Shown: positions 5,721 through 6,882 of the stretch, one piece after another
Layout of the letters: every line of letters starts with the position of its first letter
How positions within the stretch are numbered: position 1 is the first letter of the stretch
DNA from: DATHWB01 sp046565785
Lineage (GTDB): Bacteria; Actinomycetota; Acidimicrobiia; Spongiisociales; ZC4RG35
DNA length: 6,882 nt
NCBI GenBank assembly: GCA_046565785.1
Contig: JBKHXZ010000214.1
Span: 1-6,882, forward strand
Direction: 5' to 3'
Program-made: the position numbers and the translations under genes
Notes under the pieces: model-generated
Told to the model about the DNA's origin: nothing
Databases searched by the model: none
Seen by the model: the letters and a program-made list of their open reading frames with translations, nothing else

Positions 5721-5726
5721 GGGAGG
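5721..5726 (+). promoter_or_regulatory. Ribosome binding site of the CoxM-like gene
   Basis: GGGAGG lies 6 bases before the GTG at 5733. It decides this GTG as start, in agreement with the conserved first residues YPAPFQY. Confidence 0.65.
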
Positions 5727-5732
5727 TCAAAG

Positions 5733-6602
5733 GTGTATCCAGCACCATTCCAGTACTCGGCACCGACCACCGTCGACGAGACGGTGTCGCTGCTCGCCGA
5801 ACTCGGAGACGAAGGGCGGGTACTGGCCGGAGGCCAGAGCCTGCTCCCCATGATGAAGCTGCGGCTCGCCGCACCAGCCCACCTGGTCGACATCAACGGA
5901 GTGTCCGGGCTTTCGGTAATAAGCGCCAACGGCGACCTCCACATCGGCGCGTTGGTCCGACACGCCGACCTCGTCGGCAACGCCACCGTCGCCCAGGCCA
6001 GCCCGCTGGTGGCGGCAACCGCACCGTGGGTGGCCGATCCTCTCGTCCGCAACCGGGGAACCGTGTGCGGGTCGATCGCCCATTGTGACCCGGAGGGCGA
6101 CTGGAACTCGGTGATGCTGGCGCTCGGCGCCGACGTCGTCGCCCGCGGACCGGAAGGCGAACGCACCATCCCCATCGACGAGTTCATCGTCGACTTCTTC
6201 ACCAATGCTCTCCGACCCGGCGAGATGGTGACCGGCGTCCGGGTTCCGGTCGCCGACAGCCGCACCGGCGGCGCCTACCTCAAGCTGGAGCGCAAGATCG
6301 GCGACTACGCCACCGTCGGTGTCGCCGTCCACGTGCGACTCGGCGACGAAGGGAAGATCGCCGAAGCAGGTATCGGTCTGACCAGCGTCGGGCCCAAGAA
6401 CCTGAAGGCGACCGAAGCTGAGCAAATCCTGGTGGGCAGCGAACCGACCAGCGGGGTGTTCTCCGAAGCCGCCGCTGTCGCCGCCGCGGCCGCCGACCCG
6501 GCATCCGACGTACGCGGGCCTGCCGAATACAAGCGGGCGGTGGTTCGGTCCTACGTGGAACGGGGCCTGGCCGAATGCATGAACCAGATCAGGGAGGGCT
6601 GA
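5733..6602 (+). CDS. CoxM-like FAD-binding subunit of a molybdenum hydroxylase
   Basis: A 289-residue protein, essentially the length of the aerobic CO dehydrogenase medium subunit (about 288). It holds FAD and passes electrons from the iron-sulfur subunit to the quinone pool or another acceptor. The N-terminal FAD-binding domain starts MYPAPFQYSAPTTVDE, carries AGGQSLLPMM (32-41, equivalent of the CoxM AGGHS motif) and RNRGTVCGSIAHCDPEGD (106-123, equivalent of the TIGG motif, with one Gly replaced by Cys112). The C-terminal CO-dehydrogenase flavoprotein domain follows (KLERKIGDYATVGVAVHVRL). GTG at 5733 is chosen on the ribosome site and on homology. The stop overlaps the next start by one base (TGATG), as expected for coxM-coxS. 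The family includes xanthine, nicotine, isoquinoline and CO-type hydroxylases, and the substrate is set by the large subunit, which is not in view. Confidence 0.88.
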   Translation: MYPAPFQYSAPTTVDETVSLLAELGDEGRVLAGGQSLLPMMKLRLAAPAHLVDINGVSGLSVISANGDLHIGALVRHADLVGNATVAQASPLVAATAPWVADPLVRNRGTVCGSIAHCDPEGDWNSVMLALGADVVARGPEGERTIPIDEFIVDFFTNALRPGEMVTGVRVPVADSRTGGAYLKLERKIGDYATVGVAVHVRLGDEGKIAEAGIGLTSVGPKNLKATEAEQILVGSEPTSGVFSEAAAVAAAAADPASDVRGPAEYKRAVVRSYVERGLAECMNQIREG

Positions 6603-6882
6603 TGCAGATCACCGTCACCATCAACGGAACCAGCCGCACGGCCGATGCCGAACCGCGCACTCTGCTGGTCGACTTCATCCGCACCAACCTGGGACTCACC
6701 GGAACCCACATCGGCTGTGACACGACATCGTGTGGTGCCTGCACGGTGATCATGGACGGCAAGCCGGTGAAGTCGTGCACCGTGCTGGCAGTGCAAGCGA
6801 ACGGTCACGAACTCCGCACGGTCGAGGGCCTCAAACAGAACGGCTCGCTGCATCCCATCCAGACGGCGTTCAAGGAACATCA
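6602..6882 (+). CDS. CoxS-like [2Fe-2S] subunit of a molybdenum hydroxylase (partial, 3' end cut)
   Basis: The first 93 residues of a small iron-sulfur subunit (complete members run about 155-170 residues). A plant-type ferredoxin domain is evident: TVTINGTSRTADAEPRTLLVDFIRTNLG, then cysteines C39, C44, C47 and C59 in C-x4-C-x2-C-x11-C spacing (GCDTTSCGACTV, KSCTV), which bind the first [2Fe-2S] cluster. The segment LHPIQTAFKEH opens the second, helical domain, whose four cysteines lie outside the window. It carries electrons from the molybdopterin centre to the FAD subunit. The ATG at 6602 shares its A with the upstream stop, and AGGGAGG sits just before it. The M-S order predicts a large CoxL-like subunit immediately downstream. 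Confidence 0.9.
   Translation, partial: MQITVTINGTSRTADAEPRTLLVDFIRTNLGLTGTHIGCDTTSCGACTVIMDGKPVKSCTVLAVQANGHELRTVEGLKQNGSLHPIQTAFKEH

Noticed and set aside
4900..5874. A minus-strand 324-residue frame across the response regulator and the intergenic gap
   Set aside because: It crosses the palindrome and the next gene's start without any protein-like motif; an antisense shadow.
5733..6602. Extra [4Fe-4S] cluster as in 4-hydroxybenzoyl-CoA reductase beta subunit
   Set aside because: Only two nearby Cys residues and no inserted cluster-binding loop; the length equals ordinary CoxM.

Overview
The window is high-GC DNA with dense GTG/ATG-started genes, short or overlapping gene junctions and a DUF222/13E12-type HNH endonuclease remnant. 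That combination points to an actinobacterium. A lineage such as Acidimicrobiia is a reasonable guess, but the sequence alone does not prove it. Six genes look intact and complete: khtT-like, khtU-like, a LysE-family exporter, a sensor kinase, a response regulator and a CoxM-like subunit. Genes run off both ends, and about 1.1 kb near the left end is gene debris.

Layout. 1-243 (+) is the 3' end of an unrecognised gene with a beta-rich C-terminus. 244-1402 is a decayed accessory patch. It holds a minus-strand Kelch-repeat fragment (about 391-687) abutting a plus-strand DUF222/HNH fragment (about 706-1402). The middle of the DUF222/HNH fragment has been replaced by about 200 bp of low-complexity, hairpin-rich modules. 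Related repeat pieces lie at 299-345 and at 1112-1136 with 1258-1294. 1406-3035 (-) is a two-gene K+(cation)/H+ antiporter operon: a KhtT-like regulatory subunit, then a KhtU-like CPA2 membrane antiporter one base downstream. A divergent gap of 98 bases separates it from a plus-strand LysE-family exporter (3134-3748). Next comes a plus-strand two-component system: a GAF-HisKA_3 sensor kinase (3770-4990) and a NarL/FixJ response regulator (4987-5619), joined by an ATGA overlap. After a 113-base gap containing a perfect 16-bp palindrome with a 9-bp direct repeat come the first two genes of a molybdenum hydroxylase operon: a CoxM-like FAD subunit (5733-6602) and a CoxS-like [2Fe-2S] subunit (6602 to the window end). 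The M-S order is that of coxMSL, so the large molybdopterin subunit should follow beyond the edge.

How they may work together. KhtT/KhtU is a self-contained ion-homeostasis pair. The kinase and regulator form one signalling unit with an unknown signal. Its closeness to the CoxM/S genes and the operator-like repeat between them make control of the hydroxylase operon a reasonable hypothesis, but nothing in the sequence proves it. The hydroxylase substrate cannot be decided here, because the catalytic subunit lies outside the window.

I found no tRNA, rRNA, CRISPR array or intact insertion sequence. I do not see a clearly new system. The most unusual parts are the repeat-associated gene graveyard at 250-1402 and the palindrome/direct-repeat array at 5633-5663.
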